Source of the DNA: Flavobacteriales bacterium UBA7878
GTDB lineage: Bacteria; Bacteroidota; Bacteroidia; Flavobacteriales; Schleiferiaceae
Assembly (NCBI GenBank): GCA_002501205.1
Contig: DLRW01000080.1
Location: 1-43,017 of the forward strand
Reading direction: 5' to 3'
Length of the DNA stretch: 43,017 nucleotides
The position numbers and the translations under genes are program-made. A model generated the notes under the pieces. It saw only the letters and a program-made list of their open reading frames with translations. It was not told the origin of the DNA and did no database searches. How positions within the stretch are numbered: the first letter of the stretch is position 1; each line of letters starts with the position of its first letter. This document shows positions 40,915 through 43,017 of this stretch, one piece after another.

Positions 40915-41060
40915 TCTTTAGGCTGCCTTGCGGGCTTTACTCTGCAAGTCCTCACTTCAAAGCATGCGTAGCCTAGGCTTTTGCTATGGCTTCCTGTGGT
41001 CGCCCCTAAAAGCCTGCCTGCGCTATACTTTTCGCTCCGGGCTTTCCGCTTCAATCCCGG
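40915..41060. repeat. REP-like intergenic palindromic element
   Basis: GC-richer sequence with several small dyads: AGCCTAGGCT (a perfect 10-base palindrome near 40969), CCGGG/CCCGG (41037-41041 and 41056-41060), and repeated CTGCC/GGCAG-type segments. The GGGCTTTCCGCTTCAATCC core resembles intergenic repeats I recall from Flavobacteriia genomes, which are often spread by REP-associated tyrosine transposases. Only one copy is in the window, so this is a candidate. Confidence 0.45.
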
Positions 41061-41064
41061 GCAG

Positions 41065-41097
41065 AAAAAAACCCCGACCTTATTCAGATCGGGGCTT
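41065..41097 (-). terminator. Terminator of the membrane pyrophosphatase gene
   Basis: CCCCGA (41072-41077) and TCGGGG (41089-41094) form a stem that extends past one mismatch (CT/AG). On the minus strand it is followed by seven T residues. It may also help end the convergent kinase transcript. Confidence 0.85.
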
Positions 41098-41118
41098 TCA
41101 AAATATCTTAAGCTTTGT

Positions 41119-43017
41119 CTAGCCAAACATGGCTAAAGAAGCACTGATTTTATTCTTGCCTAACACGCTTACCCGTAATTGGGCTGGAATGGCATTACCA
41201 TCTAAAATCAGGTAAGCACGGCCACTAAAACGACCATCGGCATTTAAGCGCATTTCCTCAGAACGCACTACGGCTTCATTTACTTCTGATTGAAGGATAT
41301 TACCTAATTCCTCATTGTTCAATAACATTTGGAAATCGATAATCATTTCCCCTTCAGGGAAGTCGAAACGAAAAGCACGTGCATTCAAGGTGCCACCAAA
41401 GTTCTCTGGTCCTAAGAAATCAATAGTCCCTACGGTAGTTCCTTCGGCGGTCATTACATTATCGCTGGCCAATTTTGCCATTTCCTCTTGACCTAAAGGC
41501 ATATCATTGCTAGCATGGTGACCACCATCCACATGAATGTGAGGAGCGATAACTAAAGAAACGATCGACATCAATTTGATCAAGATGTTCATAGAAGGAC
41601 CTGAAGTATCTTTAAAAGGATCACCCACGGTATCACCAGTTACTGAAGCTTTATGCGCATCAGAACCTTTGTATTCCATCTTACCATCGATCTCAACACC
41701 AGCTTCGAAAGACTTCTTGGCATTATCCCAGGCACCACCAGCATTGTTCTGGAAGATTCCCATCAATACACCACTTACGGTAACACCGGCTAATAAACCG
41801 CCTAACATCTCGGCAGAAGAAGTTCCTTCGAACACTCCATTAAATCCGAAACCTACTAATACCGGGGTAATTAAGGCAATCGCGCCGGGTAACATCATTT
41901 CGCGGATCGAAGCTTTGGTAGAAATTTCCACACACTTCTCATACTCGGGCTCAGCTTTGTATTCCATAATACCTGGAATCTCTTTAAACTGACGACGTAC
42001 CTCATGTACCATAGCCATAGCCGCACGACCTACCGCCGAAATCGCCAAAGAAGAGAAGATAAAAGGAATCATACCACCGATGAACAACATCGCTAATACG
42101 GGGGCTTTGTAAATATCAATCGCATCGATACCGGCAATACCAACGAAGGCGGCAAATAAAGCCAAGGCAGTAAGAGCAGCAGAAGCAATCGCGAAACCTT
42201 TACCGGTAGCAGCAGTGGTGTTACCAACAGCATCCAGGTTATCGGTACGACCACGCACTTCTTCAGGTAACTGGCTCATCTCGGCAATACCACCCGCGTT
42301 ATCCGCGATAGGACCGAAAGCGTCAATTGCCAATTGCATGGCAGTAGTAGCCATCATACCGGCAGCAGCGATAGCCACCCCGTATAATCCAGCGAACATA
42401 TAAGACAAGATAATACCGGCAGCAAGAATAATGATGGGTACTACAGTAGACTGCATACCCATTGCTAAACCACCGATAATATTGGTCGCATGACCAGTTG
42501 AAGATTGTTGTACGATAGAATTAACGGGCTTCTTACCCATAGCGGTATAGAACTCAGTAATCCAGCTCATTAAAGCACCTACAATCGATCCTACTAAAAT
42601 GGCCATAAATACATCCATAGCGCCAAATTCGTAGCCACGTAATACCATGCTCTCGGGCAACATCCACATACTTAAAGGATAGGATACGATTACTACCATA
42701 ATGATAGAAGACCAGTTACCCATGTTTAAGGCTTTCTGTACTGAGCTGTTCTCATTGCTGATGCGCACCAAGGACATGGAAATAATAGAGAAGATCAAAC
42801 CTAAACCGGCGATCACCATGGGTAATAAGATAGGTGCCATTCCGCCGAATTCGTCGAGGCTGTCAATCTCTTGACCCAATACCATAGTAGCTAAGATTGT
42901 CGCTACATAAGATCCGAAAAGGTCGGCACCCATACCAGCAACGTCTCCTACATTATCTCCTACATTATCGGCAATAGTAGCAGGGTTACGGGGATCATCT
43001 TCTGGAATACCAGCTTC
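41119..43017 (-). CDS. hppA: Membrane-bound ion-pumping pyrophosphatase, 5' truncated, with C-terminal extension
   Basis: 632 residues of a membrane pyrophosphatase that couples PPi hydrolysis to sodium and/or proton export; the frame is open to the window end, so the first part is missing. The substrate motif DNVGDNVGD comes early, followed by GGLAMGMQSTVVPI and the second acidic cluster SDAHKASVTGDTVGDP. The determinant segment NTTAATGKGFAI has Ala and Gly where potassium-independent enzymes have Lys and Thr, so it should be potassium-dependent. After the usual last helix (LIKLMSIVSLVIAPHI) there are about 138 extra residues, probably periplasmic: a His-rich linker and a beta-rich domain ending SASLAMFG. 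That extension is unusual. A terminator follows. Confidence 0.95.
   Translation of the reverse strand, partial: EAGIPEDDPRNPATIADNVGDNVGDVAGMGADLFGSYVATILATMVLGQEIDSLDEFGGMAPILLPMVIAGLGLIFSIISMSLVRISNENSSVQKALNMGNWSSIIMVVIVSYPLSMWMLPESMVLRGYEFGAMDVFMAILVGSIVGALMSWITEFYTAMGKKPVNSIVQQSSTGHATNIIGGLAMGMQSTVVPIIILAAGIILSYMFAGLYGVAIAAAGMMATTAMQLAIDAFGPIADNAGGIAEMSQLPEEVRGRTDNLDAVGNTTAATGKGFAIASAALTALALFAAFVGIAGIDAIDIYKAPVLAMLFIGGMIPFIFSSLAISAVGRAAMAMVHEVRRQFKEIPGIMEYKAEPEYEKCVEISTKASIREMMLPGAIALITPVLVGFGFNGVFEGTSSAEMLGGLLAGVTVSGVLMGIFQNNAGGAWDNAKKSFEAGVEIDGKMEYKGSDAHKASVTGDTVGDPFKDTSGPSMNILIKLMSIVSLVIAPHIHVDGGHHASNDMPLGQEEMAKLASDNVMTAEGTTVGTIDFLGPENFGGTLNARAFRFDFPEGEMIIDFQMLLNNEELGNILQSEVNEAVVRSEEMRLNADGRFSGRAYLILDGNAIPAQLRVSVLGKNKISASLAMFG

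Noticed and set aside
40899..41126. Short frames on both strands in the gap before the pyrophosphatase gene
   Set aside because: They cover a palindrome-rich intergenic element and a terminator, and have no protein-like composition.
1..43017. CRISPR arrays, insertion sequences, prophage or toxin-antitoxin genes
   Set aside because: No regularly spaced long repeats, transposase or integrase motifs, phage proteins, or paired toxin-like small genes were found.

Overview
This 43 kb window looks like a chromosomal segment of a Bacteroidota bacterium, most likely class Flavobacteriia and probably aquatic. The evidence is a TonB-dependent receptor, an OmpA-family protein with thrombospondin type 3 calcium repeats, LytS/LytTR signalling, an N-terminal beta-propeller type sensor kinase, a GH3-family protein, a Kdo transferase (so an LPS outer membrane), few Shine-Dalgarno sequences, and several TAnnTTTG promoter elements close to start codons. 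No rRNA, CRISPR array, transposase, integrase or prophage gene was seen. Genes are tightly packed, and both end genes are cut by the window edges.

Layout. 1-7.9 kb (+): end of a TonB-dependent receptor, a secreted helical-repeat protein, a LytS-type kinase with its LytTR regulator (ATGA overlap), an M16 peptidase and an SLC12-like cation-chloride cotransporter. 7.9-13.5 kb (-): a five-gene nucleotide-sugar operon (aminotransferase, UDP-glucose dehydrogenase, UDP-glucuronate decarboxylase, UDP-glucose epimerase, dTDP-glucose dehydratase) without glycosyltransferases. 13.7-14.3 kb (-): two small coupled genes, one with a protein-sorting-like C-terminus. 14.7-23.1 kb: a regulatory neighbourhood with a 1041-residue sensor kinase, two paralogous NarL/LuxR-type regulators and a stand-alone receiver, with an outer-membrane protein, Kdo transferase and 5-formyl-THF cyclo-ligase between them. 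A repeated GTTCTACA motif lies only in the intergenic regions of this neighbourhood, and a 605-base gap holds a candidate structured RNA. 23.2-27.3 kb: a TlpA-like thioredoxin protein, a large lipoprotein, a GNAT acetyltransferase and a small membrane protein with four phased direct repeats in its upstream region. 27.4-30.9 kb: tRNA-Leu, tRNA-Gly, mutS and a TrmH-like methyltransferase. 31-43 kb: OmpA-family protein, a deoxynucleoside kinase overlapping folK, sppA, a YhhQ-type transporter, a flippase-like membrane protein, a DUF2797 protein, a GH3 protein, a secreted propeller-like protein, a second deoxynucleoside kinase, and a membrane pyrophosphatase with an unusual C-terminal extension.

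How the genes work together. Most of the window is housekeeping: envelope biogenesis (Kdo transfer, UDP-sugars, OmpA, SppA), folate and nucleotide salvage (folK, cyclo-ligase, two kinases), mismatch repair and tRNA supply. The accessory signal is concentrated at 13.7-23.1 kb, where kinase, paired regulators, receiver-only protein and shared motif suggest a local phosphorelay. I saw no obvious defence system or biosynthetic novelty. The best leads are the GTTCTACA motif set, the phased repeats at 27.30-27.37 kb, the structured intergenic region at 17.9-18.1 kb, and the extended pyrophosphatase.
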